Shown here one piece after another: positions 34,139 to 45,461 of a stretch of DNA of 64,000 bases. Origin of the DNA: Xestospongia muta (taxonomy: Eukaryota; Porifera; Demospongiae; Haplosclerida; Petrosiidae); assembly GCA_963693285.1 (NCBI GenBank), contig OY848918.1, forward strand, positions 21,525,484-21,589,483. Direction: 5' to 3'. Both the position numbers and the translations under genes were made by a program. Each line of letters starts with the position of its first letter. The first letter of the stretch is position 1. A model generated the notes under the pieces. That model searched no databases. It saw only the letters and a list, made by a program, of their open reading frames with translations, and was not told the origin of the DNA.

Positions 34139-34386
34139 GTCTAGCGAGCTAGACCCTCCTCCTTTTTGATAAGCTGATGGGCGGAGGAGGGTCTAGAAGC
34201 GAACTAGGCTTACTGCTCCCATTGGATGTGGGGCAATACCGCAATGTTTACATAGTGGTTATAAACTGTTATTACAACTGTGGCCACATTACATACATTC
34301 CAATGGGGGCAGTAAGCCTAGTTCACTTCTAGACCCTCCTCCACCCATCAGCTTATCAAAAAGACGGAGGGTCTAGCTCGCTAGAC
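34139..34386. mobile_element. 248-bp foldback MITE with ~88-bp inverted repeats
   Basis: The left arm starts GTCTAGCGAGCTAGACCC and the right arm ends with GGGTCTAGCTCGCTAGAC. The arms pair for about 88 bp with a handful of mismatches around a ~70-bp centre. They are flanked by AGTCAGAAAT (left) and AGTCAGGAAT (right), a likely target duplication of 8-10 bp. Paralogous loci at 37575, 46575 and 57018 lack it. A target duplication of this length is compatible with a hAT-like element. No coding capacity. Confidence 0.88.
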
Positions 34387-36059
34387 TAAGTCAGGAATTG
34401 ACTATTGTGGTTTGCTTAATGCTACAATGGCTTTTAAATGGTTACAACCTCCTTCCTCATTTACGAGGCTATGGGTTCCTATTTCAATATACTTAGATAC
34501 TAACTTACTCTTTGATCTTACACACTTTCAAACTGCTCCAGACACCTTGTAGACAACTTTCCACTGTTTTCTACTTGTCTGCTTTTTACTTTCTTAAACG
34601 TTTCCTTGCAATAAAAATAATTTTTCTTTATGGACATAACTAAACATATGCTATTTCATACCTGTGGTTCTGTAAAGCAATTATCACATTCTTAAGTATA
34701 ACCAAACAACACACACATTATATATACATATATATTTAAATGATTGTTTTACACCCACTCGCTAATAATTAATGAGTGGGTGTCTTGGAACAAGACTATG
34801 GCCACGTTTACACAGAAATGTTTTTTGCTGAAAACAGTAACTTTTCTTTGCGTATGCACCTTCCGTTTACATAAAAACAGTGATATGCTACAGGAATTGC
34901 CTACTAATATTATTAATTACTATTATTATAATGATATAGTAATAATTGCCTCAACAGATACTTACTTTTTCTTACATCACTAATCATTTGATATACCATA
35001 TTAAATGAATAGCAGCTGTCCTTAACTCTAAACATTCTTTATCCTGTCTTGAAACAAGCAAGCATTTATACAAGGTAGATATGTTACTCCGTATTTAAAC
35101 ATGTTCTATGTTTTAATATAACCAACTGTGATTTTACAAATGTCAAAGTACTGGAACTATATAGCCAATTTACTTAAGTATATTAATACAAGAATAGACC
35201 ACATTTCCAATTTTTAGTAGGACAACCCTTAATTGAGAAATATAGAGAATGTAAGTTTTTATAAATTATCAGTACTAGTATATACCTAATTTCAATGAGA
35301 TATTTTTCAAACCCTAACTTTTACTGTTCTGTTTAAACATCTCTCTGTATAATAATTTACATGTAACACTTCTTTATATAAATATATATTAACATAGACA
35401 AATGAAAATATGTTGGCTCTGAGAGATAGAATGAACCACATCTTTAATTTCTATGTGTTAATTAATTGTTGTGTAATGAGCCACCTTGCACTTTCCTGGT
35501 TTGTGAGGCCTTAGTTATTACCTGTGAATTCCTTGAAAGGGCATTATTGATGAATTCACACTATTGGAAGTCAGTCAACAATAATTGCTTTATAGTAGGA
35601 CTTCACACAAGTAGGGCTTTTTTGTGTGGGAGTTCATTACCAGAATCATACCACTAGGCCAATTCCTTTGAAGTTATAATAATAGTGGTTATTCATTTGC
35701 CATAAGAAGGTATACATGGTTGTATATTGATGGTAATTGGTCTGGCTACTGATATCATAGATTTCAAATATTCTGATTTCTTAGCCAAAAGTGATTTCAG
35801 TACCAAGCAATTGGGCTAAAGTCATCAGATGCTCTTTTTTTATTAGGCTATTAGACACTAAGATTAGTAATTAGTTGGCATTACAATCCTATAAAGCTAA
35901 CCAGAAACTTAACTGTTTCCTACTACACATACTAAAAGTCAAAACTAGTCTAACTCAGCTGCCAATAAGTATTCTTTGTAGAATAATTGAAGCCATGAGC
36001 AATGGGACAGAATACTAGTTTAACTGAACTAACATGTTATTTCTACTTAGTTCAGTTGT
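34387..36059. repeat. Duplication blocks with hairpin
   Basis: 34390-34740 continues the flank seen at 37590-37900. At 34752-34783 a trimmed copy of the GAGTGGGTG hairpin is joined to unrelated sequence (CACGTTTACACAGAAATG) typical of transposon ends. 34980-36059 belongs to block 2. No gene seen. Confidence 0.55.
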
Positions 36060-38949
36060 AAACAGTAGCAGTTCGTGGTTTCAACTATTGGGTAATAAAC
36101 TACCATTTATCTCTAACTTGGCTTTATACATATTGAGTTACACTAGGTTTCGGTTTTTTACAATGCAATATTATGATAACCAAGGCTTCCATTGAAATGG
36201 CACAATCCTTTTTAAGTGTATAGTTAACAAGGGACAATGTATATTTACTTATGTTCTTATGTTTGTGTGTTTGTGTAGCAAGTATGATATTTGAAAGTAT
36301 TTTTTAAAGTGACATTTACTCCCTCACTAAGACCTTGTAACTTGTAGATACTAAGTTAACATGATTATTTGATATACTGTTGAAAAATAGATATAGTATA
36401 TGCATGTATTAGATATGTTGCTATGACATTTGCCATAAGAAGGTATACAAAGTTGTTTATTGATGGTAATTGGTCTGGCTACTGATATCATAGATTTCAA
36501 ACATTCTGATTTCTTAGCCAAAAAGTAGTTTAAATCCCAAGCTAAAGTCACCAAATGTCTTTTCCTGGACTGCTTTACTAGTTGTTAAGATAAGTAATTG
36601 GTTGTAATTAGAATTCTATAAAACTAACCTCTCAAACCCTCAAAGAATGAAGATATTTTGATCTCTCAATGTATAAACATGTAAGTGAATTTGATATTTG
36701 CTAACATTAACACATTACCATAATTTTAAAAGGAAATAAGTGTTACGTTCATTTGAAATGTTTGTTGTTAGTCTTTATTTTAGTTTTTATAAAACTATTT
36801 TAAGTTACAGACACATGACATTACTTTAGGCATCTTGTAGAAATAAGTCAAACATTGCAGTTTTAAGAAACTTGCAATAGATGAATTGTCATTAGCAAAA
36901 TTAACTTTATATCCTAACCTGTCAAATTAAATGCCTCATCAATATTTCCCACTGTTCATTATAGTATAATGTTGGTTGAGCTCTAATGTCACATTATTAT
37001 ATAATCACAGTACTGAGTCTCAGTATATAGCTATGATGTCTTTGGCATAAACTGCTTTCTCAGCACTCTTAACTCTTAAGTTATGATGAACTCATTTAAA
37101 AATAAATTTTATGACAATTCTAATTACTGTACAGTGTTGCAACTGTAATAAGCTAATGTGATTATGATGTTTGTCTGACAATGACTAGCATGCTAACATT
37201 AACACATGTATAATATTCTCTAGGACATTATGACATAAAGTTATTCCTGAATTCCTTGAAACATTTGGTGCCAAGTTGTGTGACATCTGTTGTCCTTACA
37301 AGTATTCATGTTATTCCAATTATTATTTTGAAAGTTTTCTCCAGTAGACCATGATATTAATGTTAATAAGAATATAATAATGTGCAAGATTTGCCTCATG
37401 CAATAGATGACTATTGAATGTGGATATGATCTCTTAGTCTATCCAGAATAAATACTAACTATGATTCCATAGCATTAACCTTTTGTGAATGACCATATAA
37501 GGAAGTATGTAATTATATTCATAGCTAGTTAGCCATATTCATAATTTTGCAAATATTTAAGCTTCCAAATATGGTCAGGAATTGACTATTGTGGTTTGCC
37601 TAATGCTACAATGGCTTTTAATTGGTTACAACCAACTTCCTCATTTGTGAGGTTATGAGTTGAACCATTCCTATTTCAATATACTTAGATTCTAACTTAC
37701 TCTTTGATCTTACACACTTTCAAACTGCTCTAGACACCTTGTACCCAACCTTCCACTGTTTTCGACTTGTCTGCTCTTTACTTTCTTAAACGTTTCCTTG
37801 TAATTAATAATTTTTTCTATATGGACATAACTAAACACATGCTATTTCTTACCTGTGGTTCTGTAAAGCAATTATTGCATTCTTAAGCACAACCATACCA
37901 TACCACACACACACACACACATACACACATATATATTATATTATACATGTATATATATGCTAAAGAGAAATTTTGTTGTATTCTTTCAATTACTTGCCTT
38001 GTACTATAATGCTTAGCAATTACATATTACAGCTTATATTCTTAATTTGTGTATTCGAATGCCCAGAATATATGTTTATGTAAATTTATATTGTGATTAC
38101 ATAGTTTTATTATTTTGTCTCTTACTTTAGGCAAAATGAACTGTCATTATGACAAATCAATTGTTATACTACCTACTGCTATTTGACCTACTACAAATAT
38201 ATTTAATGTTTGATAGAATATGCCTAAATAGTAAGGTAAAATTTATGTATTTGTCTTTATAATATCAGACATTATATCATGGCTTAACTAAATAGGTTTA
38301 GTCATGTTTGTTTATTAAAGTTTGTAAGTTTAACGTGAAAGAAAGACAATAGACCATATGTCAATAGTTGATTGTTATGACAGCACTGATGTATGTAATT
38401 GACTGACTATAATAGTAATTATTTTAACATGACCAACATTTTTAGGATTATACAACATTTATTACTCTTTCATTTACTTAGAAAACATACTATGTGAATG
38501 CAAGTCACTTGAAAACATACAAAGACTTTGGCAAAGAACAAGACAGTTTAATCAACTAGACCAGCTATAAACAATTATTTGTTTTGAGAATGACCTTATG
38601 AAGTTAGCTCTAATCATGTTCACATCACATCTAACTATATTCATAATTGTCAAGTACTTAAGCTCCAGGTATGGACTATTGTGGTTTTTCTCTCTTGTAA
38701 GCTTTAAAGTAAAAGTTGCACTTCCTCCTTAAGAGGTTAATTTACTAAAATATACTAAATCTGGTCATTAACCAACAATACTTTTAAAATGAAGTTTAAC
38801 AACTTTTTTTCAAAAAAATAAAAAGAGAAACTACCACTACATTAAAGTGCAATACAAAATAAAAACATTGTACAACAACATTATATAGTATCTACTGTCA
38901 TGCAATAGGCCTAAACAAGTTCAGACTAAATGAAGGAGTAACTGTTTAT

Positions 38950-39285
38950 CTAACTGCCTCCAAAACACGGATCTAACTTTATAGTTTGTAGAAATGTGCC
39001 CGGGTAATACGAGTGGCTCAGTTATGAGTAGAATAACCATAAGCATGAACACTATAGATAACACGACGTCCACTAGTGAAATAAATGTAGACAGCACTAA
39101 CACTCATTCCACCAGCTGTATCACAAAGGCATAATTAACATGTTAAACATATTTACAATGTGAATACCACACCTATCTTCCTGCTTTGTCACCTGGGAAA
39201 CCATTTATATTGATATACCAACTTGATGGGAAGTATGATCGGTATCTAAAAGCCATCCAGTTGCCATATCTATAATATGTGGTGA
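38950..39285 (-). pseudogene. C-terminal relic of a group-A protease
   Basis: The frame is recognisable from YRYGNWMAF through GFPGDKAGR to YSVHAYGYSTHN. It contains stops (after AGR, after KYV, after THN), a ~20-bp deletion before LCDTAGGMS, and MSVSA instead of MSGSA at the serine box. The His/Asp half is missing. Its upstream edge joins a flank segment found near 45.9 kb. Confidence 0.88.
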
Positions 39286-39779
39286 GAACACGACTGTTTA
39301 TTCAACTAGACCAGCTATAAACAATTATTTGTTTGCTAAAATACTGTACTAACTGTTTGTTTTTGGACGACTGTTAATAGATATGATGTATATTGAAGTA
39401 GAGCTGGCTTTGTCTAAATGACAAGTATATTTAGTCCTCACAAGTAACTATACTTGAGACTACAAGAAGTTAAAACCATCTCTGTCTGCAACAGTAGATT
39501 TTAATAGTAGACCAAATTATTGCAGTAATGTGATCCCTTACAAGTGCATCTTGTTCCAGTTTTGAGTTTTGTACCAGTTATGGCTGGCATTGATAATAAC
39601 TATATAGAAAGTTGTCTTAAGAATAAACTTTGAAACCATATCAGAAAATAAAAGATGAAAATCAACTACATGAAAAAAAGGAAACTACCAATAATAAAAA
39701 ATGGTGCACAACAACATTGTAATTGTGGTGTTATACACTAGGCCTAATTGAGTTCAAACTTGATGCCAATATTAGGCAT

Positions 39780-41036
39780 TTAATAACCACGGTAATAACG
39801 GATCCAGGATTGGAGGTGGTTAAAATTATCTTGTCTGATAAGAGGTCCTCCATTATAAAACGTTCGACCTCTTCCATTGTGGTAAGCATACGCAACAATA
39901 CCATATATGATATGTTGAGTGCCTCGATAGTGTGGGAAGTAAGCAACGACACCACTACCACTTGTTCCACCAGCTATATCACATGGGAAACGTATCATTC
40001 GTTCATGGTTGAAGAAACCAGATATTTGGCAGCGAGAGTGCCACTGACACCTTCCTGCTTTGTCACCAGGGTAACCATTTATGTTAATGATGTACTTTGG
40101 CATTGGGCGGCGCCATCCAAAGGCCATCCAGTTGCCATAATAAGCATATGTGATTATTATTGCAATATCATAGTGTTGATAACTGTGACGATACCATCCC
40201 CAATAGGTGACAGCTCGGTGCCAGTTGTAGTAATATCCATTGTGAGGGTTGCAATCCTTTGCACGACGAAAATGGAGGTACTTGTACCACCCATCTGCTC
40301 TGTTGTTACCTTTATGTACACAGTGACCAGCTGTAAGGATTGTCCTGCCACGAACGAATGTCCCAGTGCAGCCAATATCAATTCTACCTATTGTCCTCCA
40401 AGGATAATGTAAAAGAGCATACAAACTGACTCTTAAGCGAGTGTCAGGTGGAATAACTCCAATTGTACGTTTCTTAATATTATGTCTTGCCTCAAGAACA
40501 TCTTCTAAGAGATCATCAGCGTCTCCAACACTGTCATTCTCACCAGGATCTTCCTCACTAAAAACATCTTCCTCTTCAGTATTACTAGCAATATTAGGAC
40601 CTTCCTCTTCAGTATCACCAGGAATACTAAGATCTTCAGAATTAGATTCTAGAGTATCAGTGTCTTTGTTACTGCTAGGGTGTTCAAAAACATGAGGTTT
40701 AGAAGGGTCTTCGGAAACATGAGGATTAGAAGGGTCTTCGGAAACATGAGGTTTAGAAGGGTCATCATCATACTTTTCCTCTGTTTGTGGAGCCATGTTA
40801 TCCATCACTTCCTTTAAGGTTCCCATTGTTTCCCATCCATCACTAGTAACAGAGACCCATCGTTGAGCATGGAAGTCCTCAGTTGTGCCTTCTTTTGGGT
40901 TATATTTATTGTATTTCACAATTTTATTGGTGATATCTTTTATGTTAGAAAAGGTAATCTTTCGTCCTTTAGATGCATCATCTGCATGAGCAGCTAGCAT
41001 GCAAACACATGCAATGAAAAAGATAGCACTTCGCAT
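39780..41036 (-). CDS. Secreted V8-like serine protease zymogen, group B
   Basis: The precursor has 418 residues from the Met at 41036; an in-frame Met at 41129 lies upstream of the TATA box. It has a signal peptide (1-18), the GRKITFSNI pro-region, an acidic region with three (S/N)KPHVSEDP-type 9-mers (94-118) and a single EEEGPNIASNT unit, an IKKR site ending at 190 and a mature start TIGVIPPDTR. The triad is His238, Asp290 and Ser359 (GTSGSG). Pocket positions are Ile (CDIAGG) and Val (GIVAYAY), unlike V8 protease. It is almost identical to the 59.2-kb gene; the main difference is the number of acidic repeats. Predicted extracellular endopeptidase of unknown specificity. Confidence 0.92.
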   Translation of the reverse strand: MRSAIFFIACVCMLAAHADDASKGRKITFSNIKDITNKIVKYNKYNPKEGTTEDFHAQRWVSVTSDGWETMGTLKEVMDNMAPQTEEKYDDDPSKPHVSEDPSNPHVSEDPSKPHVFEHPSSNKDTDTLESNSEDLSIPGDTEEEGPNIASNTEEEDVFSEEDPGENDSVGDADDLLEDVLEARHNIKKRTIGVIPPDTRLRVSLYALLHYPWRTIGRIDIGCTGTFVRGRTILTAGHCVHKGNNRADGWYKYLHFRRAKDCNPHNGYYYNWHRAVTYWGWYRHSYQHYDIAIIITYAYYGNWMAFGWRRPMPKYIININGYPGDKAGRCQWHSRCQISGFFNHERMIRFPCDIAGGTSGSGVVAYFPHYRGTQHIIYGIVAYAYHNGRGRTFYNGGPLIRQDNFNHLQSWIRYYRGY

Positions 41037-41099
41037 TGTAAATCCACAACAAAAGACTAAATCTGGTTTTTCTAGATTTGTCTGCAGTAAAGCTGCAAA

Positions 41100-41115
41100 T
41101 GACTCACTTTTATAG
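41100..41115 (-). promoter_or_regulatory. Core promoter: TATA box plus AP-1-like site
   Basis: Minus-strand CTATAAAA (41108-41115) is followed by TGAGTCA (41100-41106), as at the 3.5-kb gene. The ATG is 71 bp downstream of the TATA box. Confidence 0.7.
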
Positions 41116-41490
41116 CATAAAGAAGTCATAGTAATACATTAAAGTAGGTGGTTACAATTCATGGCTGTGGGCAATTAGAGCCTTAAGTTATTTTAATTCT
41201 GCAAATATTTAGATATACTAGGAAGACACTCATTCATACATAACCATACTATGATAATTATAACTCTCATATCAATAAAATAATGTACACTAGAAAAATT
41301 GAAACGAGAATTAATCGGTCACTAATATTGTACTCATAATAGTTTGACAAAGCTAACATGAAACGTAGTTTCAGACTGATAAAAAGTTATGATTTTTTCT
41401 TCCTGGCACATGGTGTGTGTAAGGTGGTCCTAATATTGTTTTGCACCACATGCTAACTATACAGGTATGCTTGTTTATATTGAGTGTTTT

Positions 41491-41533
41491 TAACCTCGCT
41501 ACGCGTGGGCGCAAAGCGAGGTTACTGTAGTTT

Positions 41534-41575
<42 letters not shown>

Positions 41576-42375
41576 ACTGCTTGCTACCAGGGATTGTTTT
41601 TGAACTGCTATAACTTGGCAACTTAAGCGTTAGCAGCTACCAACGTTTAGCAAAGAATAGAAAAACGTCTAGGCTTTACAACAGTAGTATCAAGAACATT
41701 GTCAAGGAAAACGAAAGCTTAAAACTTGCAAAAGAATTTTCAGGTTGCAGAAGTCAAGGTGCCGTTTCTCGAAAAGTAAAAAACTTAATGTGGAGATTTT
41801 TTAGTATGTTGTAGGCAACCTTACAGGAATATGCATCAGCAAGATGGAAGGCCGTTGGTCGAAGCAATCGTCAGAAAAGTTCTGAAAAGTGTTTTCAAGA
41901 TTGTACATTGACTTGGAGCAAAGTAATGCATTCAGTAAACGTCTCAAAGCACTGACAAACTCATACTAATAGTTAATATATCAATTTATATTTGTACTAC
42001 GGGACGTTTCCAAAGAACGTTTCATCTTCAAGTTACAATAAATTTGTATATGAAATAATAATATATTTTAAAGCGTCATGTAAAGACTCAGAAAAACTTT
42101 CATTACAAATCTAGCATTTAATCTTGCTTGGCAATTGAATGATACTATCACTTACTCAGTTACCGCTTCACAAACATGGCAAAGCTAGAAATCAAGCAAC
42201 AATTAATGAACATATACAGAATGACAAAGCTTACCATTTATGACCACACCTTCTGGAATGTTAATAAATTTTGTTGCAATGCTACCTAGCAACATCATAG
42301 CTGGGCCTAAGCTGGCATAGAATTTATAACTAACTTAGAAACTGCAGCGAGGTTCGGCACTTTAGTACCTTTTAT
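41491..42375. mobile_element. ~885-bp insertion in the protease 5' flank, copy 1
   Basis: The homologous inverted flank at 2.9-3.1 kb runs uninterrupted from GGTGTTTT to CTATTTTTGTATTTC, so everything between them here is inserted. Left end: TAACCTCGCTACGCG with a small AACCTCGC/GCGAGGTT hairpin and a GT microsatellite (41539-41574). Right end: GCAGCGAGGTTCGGC, which inverts the AACCTCGC motif. No intact frame or known transposase domain, so its class is unknown. Confidence 0.7.
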
Positions 42376-44089
42376 CTATTTTTGTATTTCAAGAGCAACC
42401 ACAAAATAAGTGGGTGTGGTCGAAGATAGCAGACAAAGTTGCCCTAGGTCCAGTTGTTTTCCCTATTCACTGTCTACGGCAATGGTAGTCTAAATTTGTT
42501 ACCAGTAAATCTACATTTCTAAAATGTATAAATCTGTAAATTTTTAATTCTTTTAATCCGTAAAACGCCCTGACTTTTACGTGGAATAGAAAAAATTTAA
42601 TTAGAGCATTTTGAAATGCACGCAGAATTGTAGATTGGCCACTTTTTACACCAGTTATTGTTTTCGTTACGTCTGATGAATAACATATTGGTTGCTGGTT
42701 TATATCACTTTATAGTCCCTTCAAATAGTGCTACATCTCTAGCATCTAGGACAATTTTAGATGAGTGTATGTCCAATTTCTTCTTACCATATTGTCCAGA
42801 GTGATTGGCCAATTGTCATTGAACCTCTTTACCATAAGGTTTCTGAATTTGGTGTAATCACTGTGGCATACATTCAAGTACAACTGTCTTGTGGTTTCCT
42901 ATACTATGTTCAGTATTAGAAATTAGTGGACATGTTATTTTAAGCTAAACTTATTACTTTGTGTTTTTTGAGGGAGGACCTTATAAAGTTTCTTGTAATG
43001 ATACTAAATAGCTATGTTGACAAAACAGAAGGTAATGTTATGTGTGTTACTCTGTTGTTTCAATGGTTAAAGACCTTGTGTGGACTATCTACTTCTTGAC
43101 AGTATTATACTGTGAAAGAAGTATGGATTATAAAATTGTAACTAGAATTTGTTTTATATACTTTATCTTCATTGTACACTACTACTAGCTAGGAGACACC
43201 CAACATACTAACATGGTTTATGATGACTGTTTAGTAAATATGGAATTACCTTACAAAGTTCATTATTAAGCTGTAATCATATTAGTAAAATAGCAGTGTC
43301 CTTAAATTGCATAAGTACTATACATAGTGGCTCAATAATCTACTATAGATACTAATCTAGACATTGACATTATACAAGTAATACAGATCAAAAGATCAGA
43401 TATATAACTTGAAATAGTAACATTTCCTTAACTTTGAATTTAATTTTGTTTTATTAATTATTAATAAAAGTAATGATAAATGAGTTTTTAACTTCTGTGT
43501 CATTGCCTATTAAAGTCACTAAACTGCTATTTATATATAAGTGATATGATAAACTTACAAGTGCTCTTCCTATTTTAAAATACTATTAGCATAACGTTTA
43601 CATTTACAGCAAGTGGTTTTCAAAATGTATCACATTTATGCTGGTGTAAATGTATTTTAATGATGCTTATTTACTAGACTTTGTTATGCCTCAAGTATAC
43701 AACATCTTTATAAATCCATGTTGTACCTTTATAATATAACTCTGTTACAGAAAGAAAAAGTCCTTTCCTAACTCTAGGAATGATTATGTGTATATTTAAA
43801 GGGAAAACCAACAGTTTCACAACAAACACTTTCACTACAAAAATTGTCAATCCCTGCAGCTATAAAATCTGATGTAAACCCTATGAAGTGAAACAATGGG
43901 GATATTAACACATTATCCCTTCATAGTCCTACATAATCACTACTAATGGAATAAGTAGTGAAATACTAGATGTGACTCTTCATATCAAAATTATGACTGT
44001 ATTTCAAAAAAAGTGCAAAAATTATTTTTAATAGATAATGCTTAAAATGAAAATGATCACAAATAGTATTATGTAATATTGATGTTAGT
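42376..44089. repeat. Cassette flank shared with 50.0-50.8 and 61.8-62.4 kb
   Basis: 42400-43260 is homologous to 50030-50840 and 61850-62400. 43290-43740 is the end of duplication block 1. 43750-44089 shows nothing clear. Confidence 0.6.
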
Positions 44090-45461
44090 CACCACTTAGT
44101 TGAAATAGATGTCCTCTCTTGTCAGATAGCATTGTTTCTTTAATATTACCTTCTTTGAATCTACTAAATTGTTAACAAATTAAATTAATAATGACTGCAG
44201 ATTTTTTTCTTTAGGAGTTTTGAATTCCTCATGGTTTATAGCCTCTAATACAATCTTTGCTGTCAAATCTTCTGCAACAAAAGTAATGCAGTAAAGTAGG
44301 CTTTTGCCACAATAATAGCATTTTCATCTAATAGTGTCTTTTTAGTCTACATAAGTGGAATAATAATATTCACATTGGTACAACTGTTAGCTTACTAAGC
44401 CAATTTCTGACATTATTTGTCAATTCTCCCCAATTCCCTGCTCTCTACTTTTTTTCATATTCACTTATTTGTCTTATTTCTTCTGTCTCTTATTAATCAG
44501 TGTCAGTCTAAAGTATAAATTTATACTCAATCACATTACATACAACTGTTCAATCTACATATGTCATCATCTCCATCATTTGTACTTATGTCATTGTCTT
44601 CAATTTCTTGCATTTTCTAAATTATATAACAATTGGTAATTTAGATTTATTATGTAGCTTAAACAATTAACTTAAAGTTTCTGCCTCTATTCTTTGAGTT
44701 GACATACCCTCCTATGTAAGTAGTATTCACCAATTAACACACAGAAAGTAAAATCAGTTATCTTACAATAGACCTAAGCTTTTTATTCCTGGGAGTTAAA
44801 GTTGTTTCCTATACTAAGAATCATAAGATGTTTAAAATGTACAGAATATATATGGTACAAATATGCATGGATCATGCTTACATGATACATCACATCCTAG
44901 GTCTTTTAGGAGTGACAACATTCCATTTGGAAGTACTCAGTTTAGGAGTACCAATGTCTTGATAATTAAACAAATGTTCATAAAAGTAAAAGCTATCAAC
45001 ATAGAGCATTATTACTCACTTCTTTACTTTTGTCACTACCAGCACCAATAGCACTCTATATGAATAACCTTCCTATAATGGATCAGTATTACTCACATGT
45101 ACTTCGCCCTTCTCATTTGTGGAAGCATATTCAACCTACCTAATGTATGCATGGTAAATACAATATTAACATGATCGAACATAATAGTTGTGATTTGTTA
45201 TAATCATACTTACTGAATCATTGTCTTTGTCACAAGTGTTACATTTTTTATCTAAGAGTTTAAATAAAGTTATTTGATTTAACATTGAAACTTACAAAGA
45301 ATACATCACTTTTTTTTCTTCATCTTTTTTAGCTCATTGAGAACAGCTCTCACATGTCACTGTGCAGTCGTATGATCTATAACAATAAAACCATTATCCA
45401 GTGTGCATGTACTAAACAAACTTGTAATGTCAGCATGAGAGAAAATTTCTTGTCTTAAGGA
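44090..45461 (-). pseudogene. Decayed multi-exon gene of unknown product
   Basis: Several minus-strand pieces look like exons. Piece a (45461-45296) reads ITSLFSTCTLDNGFIVIDHT and continues after a TGA with HVRAVLNELKK. It ends at a GTAAGT donor, and a 44-bp intron leads to piece b (45251-45214). Another GTAAGT and a 78-bp intron lead to piece c (from 45135), which can be read VEYASTNEKGEVHVSNTDPL, stop, EGYSYRVLL. Further pieces follow an acceptor near 44619 (MQEIEDNDISTNDGDDD) and one near 44275 (DLTAKIVLEAINHEEFKTP), the last ending HLFQLSGD and a stop near 44093. Stops and phase conflicts suggest decay. I recognise no domain. A partial copy lies at 62480-62985. Confidence 0.4.

Larger units (their letters stand above)
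36060..42980. repeat. ~7-kb segmental duplication, copy 1
   Basis: Collinear with 55165-62400 in the same orientation, nearly base for base, including a protease gene, a protease pseudogene, microsatellites and the ~0.87-kb insertion. The offset shifts from about 19.1 to 19.45 kb through indels. Confidence 0.9.

Noticed and set aside
39723..40412. Long open frames antisense to the protease genes (here 229 codons; similar at 59160-59849, 4098-4769, 47449-47829)
   Set aside because: They mirror the codon structure of the conserved protease exon, lack signal peptides, domains and promoters, and exist only because the sense gene is conserved and poor in antisense stops.
43750..44000. Possible 3' end of a second LINE
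   Set aside because: A few codons look like a reverse transcriptase tail, but no motif is identifiable and frames are closed.
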